In this document: in pieces, positions 34,020 to 47,538 of the stretch
How the letters are laid out: each line of letters begins with the position of its first letter
Position numbering within the stretch: position 1 is the stretch's first letter
Assembly: GCA_036346275.1 (NCBI GenBank)
Contig: CM070715.1
Location: forward strand, 77,301,667-77,365,666
Direction: 5' to 3'
Length of the DNA: 64,000 nucleotides
Source of the DNA: Otatea glauca
Lineage: Eukaryota; Streptophyta; Magnoliopsida; Poales; Poaceae
The notes under the pieces: generated by a model
Database searches by the model: none
The model's input: only the letters and a program-made list of their open reading frames with translations
Told to the model about the DNA's origin: nothing
Position numbers and translations under genes: made by a program

Positions 34020-34621
34020 AAAAATAACAGAATTTTTATATCCCAAAATCCTTCCCAGTGCTCTCCAACTGCCACATCAACCAACAAAACGACCATAACG
34101 TCGCTTCACTACAGCACCAACATAACCAAGACCAATCAAAGGTTTATACCTATGTCCCAAAGATTCGCCAGAACATTGGTTTCAGCTATCCTCCTCAATC
34201 TCCTCATGTTCTTCGCTCCTTCACTCTTTTTGAAACTCCCACAACATGTCCTTTAATATCCTTGTCACCTCCTACACAGGGTGACGTGAATGGATTTCAA
34301 ATCAGACGAACGGATTGATGGGGAACGCGAAATGGTGAAGGATATGTTGCCGGAGTGCGGCCAGGGCGTGGCCGGTGAGACATGGCTAGGGCCCAGCAGC
34401 CCACCTAGCGTCTTTGCGACAACACACGGTGGTGCGTGGGGCACTTGGTAGCTGTGGGCGGTGCGACATGGCATCGACACGGGGGTGGATGAAGGAGGCG
34501 GCTAGGGTTAGGGTTAGTCCTTCACCCTTTCCCTATATAGCTAGTACGGAAGCCGAGTTTGGCCCAACCCATGAAGTTCGACCTTATCTTTTATATATAT
34601 ATATATTTTCAGGATGTTACA
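34020..34621 (-). repeat. Truncated 3' LTR of the chromovirus
   Basis: The LTR begins (minus strand) TGTAACATCCTGAAAATATA at 34621 and can be followed for about 600 bases by similarity to 48440-48740 plus 49700-49949. The other 1.6 kb are missing. It contains two AGGGTTAGGGTTAG words near 34505. Confidence 0.75.
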
Positions 34622-34636
34622 TTCTCCCACTTAAAA
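34622..34636 (-). other. Polypurine tract of the chromovirus
   Basis: The minus strand reads TTTTAAGTGGGAGAA directly before the LTR start TGTAACATCC. This is the typical Tekay-type tract. Confidence 0.75.
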
Positions 34637-34719
34637 TAGAACTTGACCCCGAATTCTATACTCGCCAACTAGATGATAACAAAATCAACATGGAATAAAT
34701 CACATCACATCACATACCC

Positions 34720-37700
34720 AACATGAACATTTCTGGATACTTCTGATGCATGTGAGACTCCAATTCTCAAATTACTTCCTACTCAGATTGATGTGATTAT
34801 AGAACTCTGACATACTTCATGGTTCTACATTACATTACTCGTTGACTCCCTCGCTATCCACACTGGCTGGGATTCGAAGGTAAGATCCTGCTCAATAAAC
34901 AAAGGCTCTAGGGACACCACATGCTATGGATCACACAAGAACTTCCTCAATATGGATACATGGAACATATTTAGCATCGCTCGCAAGGATTCGGGAAGCT
35001 CCAAACAATAAGCCAACTTCCCGGCTCGTGCCACAACAGGGAATGGCCCAACATACCTCGGGCTAAGCTTTCCCTTGGTACCAAACCAAATACTATCTAC
35101 ATCAGGCTAAGCTTTCCCTTGGTACTAAACCGAATACTACCCTTGGTGGGAGAGACATTCAGAAGCACCTGGTCAGACACATCAAACTCTAATTCCCGCC
35201 TTCTCACATCAGCATAACTTTTCTGCCTACTTTGAGCAATGAGGGGGTTTTGCCTAACCTCAACCACTCGATCAATGGTCTGTTGAACCCAATAGGGACC
35301 TAGAATTGCCTTTTTCTCTACTTCATCGCAGCATAGGGGTGATCTACACTTCTGCCCATAAAGCACTTCATATGCTATTGCTCAAATAATAGCATGGTAT
35401 CTTTTATTGTAGGCAAATTCACCAAGTGCCAAATGATCCTTCCAATTGCCTTTCCATGCTAAAACACAAAATTTAAGCATATCCTCTAGGGTTTGAATGG
35501 TACGCTCAGACTGAACATTTGTTTGAGGATGAAAAACAATGTTAAGGCAAAGCGACGTACCCAAAGCACTCAGCAAACTCGCCCAAAAATTGGAGACAAA
35601 CTTGGCATCTCTATTAGAAACAATAGTCTTCAGCACACCATGCAACCTCACAACCTCTTGCACGTAAATAGGAGCCAACTCGCTTGTTAAATTTGTCATG
35701 CGATTGGGAATAAAATGGGTAGGCTTACTGCGATGGTCCACCACTACCCATATAGCATCATTCCCTCGCTGAGTATGAGGTAGGTCAACCATGAAATCCA
35801 TGGATATATCATCACATGGCTATAGGAACCTCCAAGGGTTGCAACATCCCTGCCGAACGCTTATATTCAGTCTTCAACTGCTAACAAATCCCACAGGACA
35901 CCACATAATGAACAATATCAACCTTCATCCTTTTCCACCAGAAACTCTTTATCAGATCCCGATACATTTTGGTCCTACCAAGATGAACTATATATGGGTT
36001 TGATGAGCTAATTTCAAGATATCATCCTTGACTTGGGACTTCTGGAGTATACAAAGGTGGCCCTTAAACCGCAACACACCTAACTCATCAATGCTGAAAT
36101 CCCCAAACTTGCCCTCATCAATGCGCTTTCTCACTTTCTAAAGTAGCCGATCAAGCTGTTGAGCCTCTCTCACATGTTCGGAAATTGCTAGCTCTAAAAT
36201 CAACTGAGTCTCAGCTTGCACGGTGCTAACAAAGCAATAAGAGACTCATGTGCATTCAAAACCAGCAATGAGGCAATCAAGGGTAGAGGGTGTCGCCTTG
36301 CGACTAAGAGCATCTGCCAGCACATTTGCATTACTAGGATGATACTGAATTGTAAGATCATAATCTTTTCTCAACTTAGCCACCTTCCGTGCCCTAGATT
36401 TAGATCTTTCTGAGTGAAGATGTACTTGAGGCTCTTGTGATATGTGAAAATATCACAAGAATCTCCATACAAGTAATGCCTCCAAATCTTCAGAGCAAAG
36501 ACGGCTACAGCTATCTCTAAATCATGAGTAGGATAGTTTTGTTCATGCTTTTTTAATTGTCTCAATGCATAAGAAATTATTTTGCCATCTTGCATAAGCA
36601 CACATCTAAGACCCGCTCGGGATGCATCAGAATAGATCGTGAAGAACTCACCTAGCTTAGGGAGGGTGAGAATAAGAGCATTCACTAGCTTTTCCTTCAA
36701 GGTATAATAGCTGCACTCACAATCGTTAGTCCACTGGAATTTCATGCCTTTCTGTGTTAGCTAAGATGTTGGCTTAGCAATAATGGAGAAATCCTGTACA
36801 AAGCGTCGCTAATAACCAGCTAGACTAAGGAAACTCCGCACCTCCTTCAAATTAGAAGGCCTCATCTAGTCCATAGCTATAGAGATTTTGCTTGGATCAA
36901 CGGAAATTTCTTCTCGATATATCACATGACCAAGAAAACCCATTTCTAAAATCCAGAACTCACATTTCTTCAGCTTTCGCATAGAATTGATTCTCCCTCA
37001 GATTATCAAGCACAAGTCTTAGATGACTTATGCTCTTCCTCTGTCTTGGGATAAATCAATATGTCATCGATTAACACTACCACAAAATCATCAAGATATC
37101 TTTGTAGTATACTGTTCATCACCTCCATAAAAATATCATAAGCATTGGTTAGTCCAAAAGACATAACTTTATATTCATAATGCCCGTACCTGGTGGAGAA
37201 TGTCACCTTTTCACGCGAATCTGATATATCCAGACTAAAGTCAATTTTAGGGAACACCTTTGCTCCCTTCAATTGGTCAAAAAAGTCTTCAATGCGAGAT
37301 AATAAGTATTTATTTTTGATTAAGAGCGCGATAGTCGACACACATATGCCAACTCCCGTCTTTCTTTTTTGTGAATAAGACAGGTGCTTCCTATGGTGAC
37401 ACATTGTGTCGGATCAACCCTTTGGACAGCAGATCATCCAATTGTTTTTTCAATTCATCTTGGAAGGGACGAGCCAAGACTTAAAGAGACAAAGAGATAG
37501 TGCGGGTGCCTAGAACTAGATCAATTCAGAATTCCACATTCCGCTTGGGCGGCATGCCCAGAAGCTCAGTAGGGAACACATCTGGGTAGTCACACAACTG
37601 AAATCTCCTCAATACGTTCTTGTCTTCTCCTGAATGGCCAAGAAAGTCCCTGACCTCAGCATTCGATGACCAGGAAATAAACTGGCTAGCACAAAGATAG

Positions 37701-39560
37701 AATAGGGTGGTGTGTTACCCTGAAAGACTTACTCTCCTCCTGGCAGGGCTTGCAAGGTAAATGTCTTCTAGAAACAACATATCTTGGCCTAGTAGTAATG
37801 CATTCAATCCATACCCAATATCACATCTAAAGGCTTTGACTAAATAACCATCAATTAGTCGTGAAATTCTCATCATCTATAGCAATGGTGCAATCAGGAA
37901 AAATAGTGGAAATATCAATGAGACCCCTCGGAGAGCTAGCTATGACAGTCTTAGCAATTTGTTGCATTCCCAACTTTGCATTTCTATCAAACTCTATCAA
38001 CACAAAGGAATAGGATGCTCTAGAATCGAAAACAATGAATGCATCATGAGAGTCCACAACAAAATACATGTCACCACGTCCGAACAGCCAACTGACTCAA
38101 AAGACGGCATGGCGTAGACTGCTAGTGGCACCAGGGCTGCGAGATCCCCAACACTCTACTGTGGCAGTAGATGAGCTGATGGTGGTGCAGCGATCTAAAG
38201 TGGAGTCATCAGTGGAGGGTGCTTGTAGTAACCAATAGCCGGAGCCCAAGCTAGAGGCTGTGAAAGACCAGGAGCAACTGCTAACATCTGGATTGATCCC
38301 TGAAGAAGCAGCTACAGACGATGCAGGTGACACTGGCTCCTATTTGATGATTCTATTGGGATTCTCTTGGCGCACATGCCACATATGAGCAGACCGGCCA
38401 TAGTGATAGCACTCCCCGGTCCAAGCACACTCAAATGTACAGTGCTTACCACCGCACTTAAAATAGATCATGCCCTGCCCTGGGACAGGACAGTAATCTG
38501 GAGTCGTTGACAAGGAATGGGGTGCTAACGAGGAAGGCAACCAAGACTACTTTGTCTTGGTCGACAATGAGGAACGCTATCCCTCCTTGAACTTCTTGGA
38601 AGTAGGTCGCTAAAAAGACCCACTCCCTTACTGAAGCTCCTCTGCTGGCTACCACTAGGAGCTATAGAAACACCAGAATCATTAGGGTTTTGCTTTTCCC
38701 TAGTGAACTCCATCTCAAACTTTATATCCTTAGCTTGCTCGACCACGGAGTTGAAGTCACACAGGATAGTTGCCCCCATGATAACCCCGAACTCTTGGTT
38801 GTGTCTCTACGAAACCTCTTGGCCTTCTCACAGTCATCACTGGCCACGACTAGCACAAAACGGATTATATTGTTGAACTCTACTTCATACTCAGCCACTG
38901 ACCTTTTTCATTGAGTGTGGCGAAGGTGTGTTCCATGTTCACCAAGAAGGACTCTAGATAGAACTTCACGTTGAACAGCTTGGCAAAGTCCTCCCAAGTG
39001 ACCAAACCATGGGTTGGGGTCTTAGCAGAAAGCACCATCTTCCACCAAATATCCACTTGACCCTTCAGTTGAAATGCCACAAAACGAGCCCTCTACTGAG
39101 TGGTCAACTCCAAAGCTCCAAACTACCTCTCCACATAGCATGGCCAGTTTGTGGCCTCGATCGGCGTGTGTGCACCATCAAAGGTGTCAAGACATAGAGA
39201 CATCCACTCCAGGAGACTCATTCTAGGCTCCGGCATATCTGGGGCAACAACAAGGACAACCCTAGGTGGAACCACAACTGAAGGAGCTGCTCACTTGCTG
39301 ATGAAACTCTTGAAGCTACCTCTGTAACTGCCGCAACAAGGCCACAGATGTGGCCACCACTCCTGATCCAGATTGTCCAGCAGGAGTGACCTCCTCGTCT
39401 AGCTCATGGGGTGGCGATGTGTTGAGTGAACCGCTCCCCTCTACAGCAGACTCAACAACCTCCTGTGGTGGATATACTTGATCATGCTCACGACAAAATC
39501 CACGACTTCCACCATGACCACGACCATAGCGACCTTGACCTTTACCCCTTGGTAGAGCTA
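34720..39560 (-). pseudogene. Chromovirus gag-pol polyprotein, broken
   Basis: Minus-strand remnants in order: a basic Gly/Arg-rich gag start (about 39555), gag core with QLKGQVDIWWKMV and TWEDFAKLFNVKFY (about 39080-38900), Cys/His knuckle CGGKHCTFEC (about 38460-38400), degraded protease (38069-37851, FDSRASYSFV), RT with MSFGLTNAYDIFMEVMN and VVVLIDDILIYPK (37404-37006), RNase H (36745-36371, FFTIYSDASRAGLRCVLMQD), integrase core (35801-35382, MDFMVDLPHTQRGNDAIWVV) and integrase C-terminus with YGQKCRSPL (35366-35097), then decayed chromodomain-like residues. A 44-bp tandem duplication at about 35059-35146 (GGCTAAGCTTTCCCTTGG twice) adds a frame break. Many stops separate these blocks. The CRSPL motif points to the Del/Tekay lineage. 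Confidence 0.88.
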
Positions 39561-39873
39561 TTTCACATAAACATATTCATTCAATCAGCTTATTCATCAT
39601 CATAACATCATGCATCATCATAACATCATTCATCATCATTAACTTAAATATAGCATTTAAGCGTAATGCAATGATTACTCACACCCTTCCTACTATGCAC
39701 CAGAGTGTGTCAAGTTTTAAGTCAATTAACTAACCAGTATCAAATTTTAGGGTTATTAACCTATGGCAAAATTTCAGAGAAATATCCTTAGGCCATATTT
39801 CAAATTTTCCCTAAATCAAAATTTTAATTTACTCTATAGTAGCTACTAATTTCATGCACCACAGACCTAACAC

Positions 39874-39888
39874 CCACTCTTATACCAA
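39874..39888 (-). other. Primer-binding site of the chromovirus
   Basis: The minus strand reads TTGGTATAAGAGTGG, two bases after the LTR end. It differs by one base from the usual TTGGTATCAGAG complementary to tRNA-iMet. Confidence 0.75.
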
Positions 39889-40644
39889 TTGTAACACCTT
39901 AGCACAACAAGTGCTCAAGATATTATCACTATTTAACTTTCTCATCGCTTTTACCATAATGTTAACCATAATTTCAGTAAGCAACCGAAACAATTATCAC
40001 CTCTACTAAGCCATCCATAACAAAAATTTGTATAATCAGGTAAACAATAATAAATCTTGGAACCACGTGCCCAAGAATGCCCAAGTCTTCGCACTTGGGT
40101 ACGCTTAGATCACATGTGCCCAGGAGTAATTTTTACCTTTTGGCGACGACAAAGAACAAGATTAATTAAACAATAGATAAACAACCAAAATCTCTGAATT
40201 AACAAAGATAACCAACTAAGTTGACATGTCCATTATTGAAATTATAAATTCCATTAACTAAGTATAGCTAAGAACTATCTTGTTCATGAGAAAACACTAA
40301 AACTAAATAACTGTGGAAGATGAAGTGGCAATGACATAGTGGCGCTACTTCCATCCCATGCATGTCACCTTCAATAATTACTTAAAAATTAACACAAACA
40401 ACGGTGAGTCCATAACTCAGCACGTACAAAAAAACATCTTTATTTATCATATTTAGCTCATTAATCATTATTTATCATTTGTAATGGCATACAAATATGT
40501 CTACATGCCCATATACTCATCACATAGCATATGCTGGTATCGCTGAGTGCGCACCGATCAATGTCACACCCTCTCATACATTCCATCTTGTGGAGGTGGC
40601 TACTGAATTAGGTCTTTTATGCATGCACGATTATAGAGGCCCAC

Positions 40645-40649
40645 ACAGG
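40645..40649. repeat. Target duplication ACAGG, left copy
   Basis: Repeated exactly at 47534-47538, across the copia solo LTR. Confidence 0.87.
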
Positions 40650-41120
40650 TGTTGGAAATATACCGACAAGCAATCATAGAGACGATTATATTTCCATAAA
40701 TGTTCATAAACTATGAGATTATTTTTTGAATAACATCATGGATATTGATTAACAAGTACGTGACTTTTTTGTGAAACTCTGTGTTTATCTTTATGATGTT
40801 CATTCTAAAAAGGGGTCCCTAGTCGACAATCATATAAGGACATATATGAGTTGACTAGCATATGTATTGATCGATGACCATGTTTCACGGGTCATAGATA
40901 TGAAGATATCAGACCAATAATATGGACACATGTTATAGAACATGTTGTTGGACATCGACCCACTATAAGACACTACGAGAACATTGTTTTATTTCGTGTC
41001 ATCAATTCATCTCATATACGATGTGTATGCTATATCCTTCGACTTGAGATTGTCGCATGTTCTCAAGATGCGTAATGGCTTACTTAGGGGTCATCAAATG
41101 CTACTCCGTAACCGGGTAGT

Positions 41121-44100
41121 TGTAACACCCTGAAATTTACTCTAATTTAAATTTTGTAGTATTTATGATTTTTTGAGAAATTTTGGGAATTTACTAGAAT
41201 TTATTCAGATTTATTCAAATATGGTCTTTATTGAAATCCATTAAAATATTGCAAAAGTTTATGTAGAGTTTTTCTGGAAATATTTTATTTGAATTTCATA
41301 TGGCTCAAAGTATTTTCTGGATTTTTTCTAGAATTTTTCCGCTATTTTAAAAGCCCCAAATGATTTAATTGAATTTCTAGAATTATTTTTATTCAAAAAC
41401 CGGGGAAAAACAGATGAACAGTATTGGGCCGAGCCCGTTACTGTGCACGTTGTTGGCCCAGCCCGACAAAACCCTAACGCCGCTTGCGGGTGACCGTCCG
41501 ATCGGGATTGGATGGACCAGATGAAGCCGTGTTGCGCGAGTTTCCGGTTCGTCGGTCTGTTGCCATGTGGATGGCTGGGATTGCGCCACGTCGCTTCGTC
41601 GTGCGTTTTCGAAAACGCCGCCGCCGTGCGTTACGATTGGAGATTTTGCGCGCGATTAACGCCGGCGTGTTTATTCTTCCTCTTCTTAAGCTAGTGCACC
41701 GTGTAGAGCACTTCCTTCCGCGCATTTTGCCCCATCTCTCCCTCACCGAGACCCCCCGTAGCAGTCGTGCGAGCTCGCCGTAGTTCTGAGACTTTCCGCC
41801 GCCCTTTTGCACTGCCACCGTTTGAGCCCCGCCGTCGTCAAGGTCACCGGGGTGTTCCTCGCGACGAGCTGCATCTGTTGCTTCAAACTGTGTCGTCGGA
41901 GCCGCCAAGGATCGCTGTCGCCACGTCATCTTCTTCCTCTCCGGCGAGATCTGTGCCGCCGTAACATCACCGCCAACCGAGCTTCGTCGACCGTCCAATC
42001 ATAGCCAAACGCTCCAGATTCGTCCACGTCGCCCTTAACAGTAATCTTCATCTTCACCCTTCAGCCGTTGGATCTAATCAACGGTTTAGATTGCTTTCGC
42101 CTAGATTCATGTTAGTTTAATCTCAGCCGTTAAATCTAGATCGTAGAGTGTATGTCTTGCCGCGTCGCGTAAGTATCGTAGCTGTCGGATGCGCACTGGT
42201 CGTCTTGGATCGCGCCGCGTGTCGCGTCGCAGTAAGCGAGAGCTGATTTGCCTTGGCTCATCTCGGTCAATCATTTTGAATCGAGCGGGTGAGATCGCAC
42301 CGCGCATCGGGCTAGTCCCGTGTTGACGCGTGTCGCGCGAAAATCGAGGAGTCAGCGTCGTCGTTTCTGTCGACGTCGCCCGATTAATCATGGCTGTTCG
42401 ATCGGGATCCAATGGCCATAGTGAAGCCACATTTTAGTTCTGGGTGGATCTGAGTCGAAACGTCGCATCAATCTTGGCCGTTCGTTTTAAATCGGATGGA
42501 CGAGATTGAATCGAGTTTCGGCTAATAATTTAGTGCCGCGTGTCGATCGGTGATTGGCTGGACCGTACCAGGTGACACCAGTGCATGCGTCAGCCGGTGC
42601 ACGGGCACAGTAACGGCAGTCCACCGTAGACCCGCACTGTTTCGTGGACCCGGTGTATGCGCCGCTGCCACGTGTCGGTCCGAGAGACTTCCACGTGTCA
42701 TGTTGACGTCATAAATATTTTTTTATATAAAAATATTTTGGCCGAAATTCATTTCAGTGCTGACGTCATCATTAGGTCATGTTGACGTCATAAATCCCAA
42801 TTTGTTCCGTATAAAAATAATTAAAACAAATCGGATTTTCTGATTTATATTTTACTTAAAACTTCACAAGGCCATAACTTTTGCATTTTAACTCCGATTG
42901 AGGTGATTCCAGTTTCTAAAAATTTGTGAAATTATGCTCTTTCTAATGATGAATTTTATTTGAATTTTTGAAGTTATATAGTCTACTATTTTGGTTATTC
43001 ATTGCATATGTTATTTTTACGCGTAGACGCAAATTTGCCGGAAAGTTTCGAAGAAGAGTTCATCACTCAAGATCAAGCTTCGGATCAAGATCAGCAACTC
43101 TTTGAAGGCAAGTGATGCTTTGATCATTTTGTTCCCAGATTTTAAAATGTAATTCATGCTTTGAAATTATGCATGCTAATTTATTTAAATGAATTTAAAT
43201 TAAATTGGGTAATGTAGCTAATCGACCCATATTTTTATCGCCACCTTGAAATTACTATTTGTATGCCTTGAAATCATTGTCACCCTAGGTTGCTTGTACT
43301 AGTTGGATGATAATATTGTGCCAACACGGGAGGTTAGACCGTGATTAGACGCTTAGACCTGCAACGAGTCATGCATGATCTTTTGAAAATATAGCAATAT
43401 TGACTAATGAAATACTGAATGTATTATGAAAAGTAGTGTGATGATGCTACATGATGAAATTGAAGTACGGAGACCTGTGTGGTTCCGTACCGATGATGAG
43501 TTATTGCTGGCATGTGTTGCACAATAATCAACGGGGTGGGAAATAATTTAGACTGGAGCAAGTGGCAAGAGGCTTTGTGCCAGGTGGGCCTGTGTAGCAA
43601 TGGGTTGATGAGTGATGTGAGTCTGTGTGCCACATTGGGGCTGTGTGCCACTGTTGAGTGTTGAAAGTTTTGCCTTGGTCAGCTAAGGACTTCACCTTGC
43701 AAGTCTTTGAACTGAGTCACCCGTACAACCACATGTCTGATATGGGACAGACCTAGTTGATTAGGGTTCTGATATCTTTCCTCTGATACCTCGGGTGACA
43801 GTACATGAGGGTGTATCTGTGTGGGGGAGCGTACCTGTGCTACGGCTTGGTGCCCATCCAATGGTGTTGGCCTGTCCTACACTTCGGCTCTGTGTGAGGG
43901 AAGTGATAGTGAAGGCAATACCGGAGAGATTCATTGGTTAAGGTAGAGGTTCCTGAAAGGCTTTGTTGCGGGCAATCACCTGTGTGGTGAGTGACTGTAT
44001 CTTGTGGGTAAAGCGTACAACCTCTACAGAGTGTTAAATCTATTCGAATAGCCGTGCTCGCGGTACTGAGCATTGCTCGGGGATTACAGTCAAAGAGTAG

Positions 44101-44746
44101 ATCTTCAAAAATAAAATGTGGGAAGGGTGGCTGTGTGCCGGTGCTAAGAATGAACTGTTTAAGGTTGTGTGCCGAGAATCTTTGAAGAAAAACCGTTCGA
44201 AGAACTTAGCATTATATATAACTGTTTTCACTGCTTTTAATCTAAATAAGATGCTAGTTTAAAAATGCTGTTTGATGCAAAAGAACCAAGTAAGCCAATT
44301 CTTTGGAATAAGCCTTGCATGTAGTAATAGCATCGCATTTTGTGCATTACTTGCTGAGTGCCTTGAGTACTCACCCCTCCTTGCCTATCAATCCCAACAT
44401 CAGTGCAGGAGTCTACGCCGGCCTAGGAGGAGGAGTATATTGAAGATCCGGACAATTAGGGGGCAATCCCAGTCGGTTGCCTGTGGCAAGATGAAGGCTT
44501 CCACAAAGTTTATATGTTTTTCACTGTTTCCTATTTACTCTGATAATGTAAGCCCTGCGTGGCTGATTTATGTAAGGAGACCATAAAGTCGTACAATTCA
44601 GTTTATATAAATGTTTGCACTATTTATTATGGTATCGTTGTGAATGTCTGTGATGTTCAACCCTGTAAAGACTGTGTGTGCTAGCGTGATCTTGGACTAG
44701 CATATAATACACAGAGGGTCCAGATTCTCATAATCGGGTCCTGACA
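41121..44746 (+). mobile_element. Solo LTR A (TGTAACA family) nested in the copia LTR
   Basis: Starts TGTAACACCCTGAAATTT and ends AATCGGGTCCTGACA, 3626 bp. GTAGT flanks both sides (41116-41120, 44747-44751). It has the same plan as B2, C and D: AT-rich start, GC-rich gene-like part (41400-42720), ATGCTTTGATCATTTTGTTCCC (about 43117), TTGTGGGTAAAG with ACCTCTACAGAGTGT (44001-44035). A 174-codon minus frame at 41474-41998 is a GC-driven artefact. Confidence 0.92.
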
Positions 44747-45540
44747 GTAGTTATAAAGATGTCTTTCGGGTTTGTAATGAAACATACAGCGAGGCGTGAT
44801 CGATCAAGATAGGATTTGCCCCCTCCATACAACATGAGACATATCTCTAGACCTCTCGAGTGGTCCGATTCTGGAAATGCATGGCCATGCTACTCCATTA
44901 AAGAGTTACTCGAGTCATCGAGTTAACTCGATGTATTCAAGGAATCCGAGTCATGGCATCGAGAAAGAGTAGTCGTACCATCCAAACAAGGATGACAACA
45001 ACTCACCTTGGGTTTGACCGATATCGTGAGGCAAAAGGAAATGCATACAGGATATTGTTGAGGTTCGTCAGATCTTTATATGTACTCGGGAGTTGGTAAG
45101 TCCTGCTAGGGGCCGCTATCGACTATTGGTCGAATGCTCGATGATCAAGTAGGAGTACTCAACGATCGATAAGGGTACTTCGGCCATGTCCAAGTGCACA
45201 TGAACCTATAGAGTCGCACGCTTAAGGGGCTGTAACCAATTCGGATAGGGATTCGAGTTGTAATGGGCATAGAGTTCCTAATGGGCTTCAACGGTTGAAA
45301 CCCGTTATGGGAAGTCTATATATAGGGAGGAGGTGATGGTTTTGCAACAAGAGAGACACACGAAGAGACATATCAGGAATTTGGAATTCTCGGAACCCTA
45401 GCCACCACCCCTCCTCCGTCCATAACCGCGCAGCCGGCACTAGCACTCCGACGTTTGGTGTTCCTGCCCCGTACGTGTGGATACCTTGGAGGCGTTGTTG
45501 CGAAGCTTCAACGCTGAAGGACCATGTGGAGGTCTACCTA

Positions 45541-47312
45541 GATTTGTGATGAGTATTTGACAAAATTTGAGCTTGGGTTGCTCTTGTTTGAGTTTCATTT
45601 GAAATGAATTTTCAAATGGAAGCAATTTGAGGTCTTCTCTGTTTTCCCGGTGCTACCGGCAATGGTAGCGCGGTGCTACCAGGCGAACGGTAGAACCGGA
45701 CCCGAGTGCGGTGTGGAAAATCTAGAGAGGGCATTTTTCGAGGTTTTTGCCGGGCGGTGCTACCGGCCATGGTATCCCGGTGCTACCAGGCGAGCGGTAG
45801 CACTGGCCCGAGGAGTGGTGTGAAAATTCCAGAGAGGGGTGTTTTCTGGTTTTGCGTTGTGCGATGCTACCGGCCTGAGAGCGGTAGCACCGATCCACCA
45901 TGGGCGGTGCTATCTGCTTGAGGGCGGTAGCACTTGCCAGAACGGTTAAAAATGAATTTTAATGAGTGGACTTTGATGAATTTATTGCACATCTTTGTGG
46001 GCATTGCTATGTGAGGAGTTTCCTTGTTTTTGATGGTTGCAGGTTGACGATGCTAGATCATGGTGAGGCGAAGGATGACCGGGGCTAGGCGAGGAGCGTC
46101 GGAGGTCCAGACTGTCGGTGATCGCCGAAAGATGATCGGAGATGGAATCGTGGCAAGCCGTGAAGACAAGGAACGAATGAGATGCTATCTAGGCACTGCA
46201 TGGATCAATGAGGGCCATTGGATGTTGGTTTAGTTGATAGGGTAGCGGGTCTAGTTAGTGTGCTTTGAGATTCGTGCAAGAAAACTCATGTTGTGGTGGG
46301 TTTTGGGTTAGCCCTTGCATGGCTGGTTGAATGAGTTAATCCTAGCCCTAGATGGAGTGCTCTAGGGTTTAGAGGCTCATCCAAGGGTGGTAGGTGGCCC
46401 AAGAGTTGTATAAATAGGGGTGGAGGGGTAGCCTTCCCACCTTGAAGGTTTTTGAGGTTTTTGATGCTCCTTTGAGCTTTGCCCACATGAATGTGAGGCT
46501 TTGTAACCTCTCCTTCTAGAAATGAAATGTTCTTCATTCATGTTAATGTATCATTTCCTTTACGCATTTAAATTACTCAATTTAAATTTCGCATTTACTT
46601 TCTTGCAATCTACATTTACGCAATTTGGATTTGCCTTCCCTCCTTCTAATTGTTTACGAATCTTTTGCTGAGGTTTATGATTGATTCTTTCTTGAAATCA
46701 TGTTTCAATCATCTAGGCTATCCATGCGTTCTTGTTGCAAGAAGTTGATCTTTTGCGTTCTTGAATGCTTGATCTTCTAGATTACATATCCTTGAGTTTC
46801 TTTGTGTTCCCTTGCTTTCTGGGACATGTGGGAAGTCATTCAAGATCACTTTGATCATCAAAACCCCACGAACAAGCCTTGATCGAAATTCTTTCGATTT
46901 TTGTCGAAACTTGGTGCGTTCTTCCTTCCCGGGCAAAAAGGTCAGAACTTTGATGTCAATCCCTTGGATTGAAGGTTGGAATAAGTTCTTGACATCCCAA
47001 GGACCTTATCTACCAAGTTGCATTGAGTTTGAATCAAAAGATTCATCAATTTTCCTTTTGAACCCGTGCTGAAAACGATGTTCATATCCCTGATTTTTAC
47101 TGTAGCTACAGTATCCGATAGTACCAGCCCCAGTGTGCGGTAGCACTGGCCTCAGGCTGATTTTTGTGAAAGTTGAGTCTTTCGCTTCCATTCGATATCT
47201 AAGTGTTTTGGTTTGGTTTCTTTGGGTGAAATCTGCATTTGTGATCCTCCTTGGAGAACATATTTTAATTTGGGATCATTCACCCCCCTCTGATCGCCAT
47301 CTCGGTCTTTCA
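45541..47312 (+). mobile_element. SIRE-like copia LTR nested in the copia solo LTR
   Basis: The start is near TGTGATGAGTATTTGAC (45545); the end is near CACCCCCCTCTGATCGCC...CTTTCA (47312). Both fit SIRE-type LTRs. It includes a TATA box (TATAAATAGGGG, about 46417), a GC-rich inverted repeat tract (45650-45940) and no internal coding. I could not find a clean target duplication, so its ends are approximate. The interrupted host copia LTR resumes by about 47336. Confidence 0.6.
45650..45940. repeat. GGTGCTACCGG/CCGGTAGCACC inverted-repeat tract
   Basis: CGGTGCTACC and GGTAGCAC words occur about ten times in both orientations, with two longer direct repeats (CTACCAGGCGA...CGGTAG at about 45677 and 45784). 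Related words recur near 47120-47150. The tract can fold into hairpins. Confidence 0.6.
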
Positions 47313-47533
47313 AATGCAAGGATGATCTGCAACCTGTGACAGTCACAAGGAGCTTTTGGGGAGGTGCGAGGCTAGTACGACTACATCTGCACCACCGAGC
47401 TACATCGACTCTACTTTCGCTACGGGTCTGCGCATCTAGTGGTAATTCTATGATCTATAACTTGCAGTGGTTTCTTAGTTATGCAATAGAAAATTTTGAT
47501 TTTTCTCTAGAGTAGCCTACCCATTCCCCAGCA

Positions 47534-47538
47534 ACAGG
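47534..47538. repeat. Target duplication ACAGG, right copy
   Basis: Identical to 40645-40649. Confidence 0.87.

Larger units (their letters stand above)
40650..47533 (+). mobile_element. Copia solo LTR (TGTTGGAAATAT type) with two nested LTRs
   Basis: It starts TGTTGGAAATATACC, a start shared by several grass copia LTRs (Angela/BARE style). It ends CATTCCCCAGCA. ACAGG flanks both ends. A TATA box (TATATATAGGG, about 45318) precedes a CT-rich start region. Gypsy solo LTR A (41121-44746) and a SIRE-like LTR (about 45541-47312) sit inside, so its own length is about 1.5 kb. No internal region is present. Confidence 0.87.

Noticed and set aside
41474..42004. A 174-codon minus frame and plus frames of 65-99 codons
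   Set aside because: They fall in the GC-rich part of solo LTR A and show no domain or start context.
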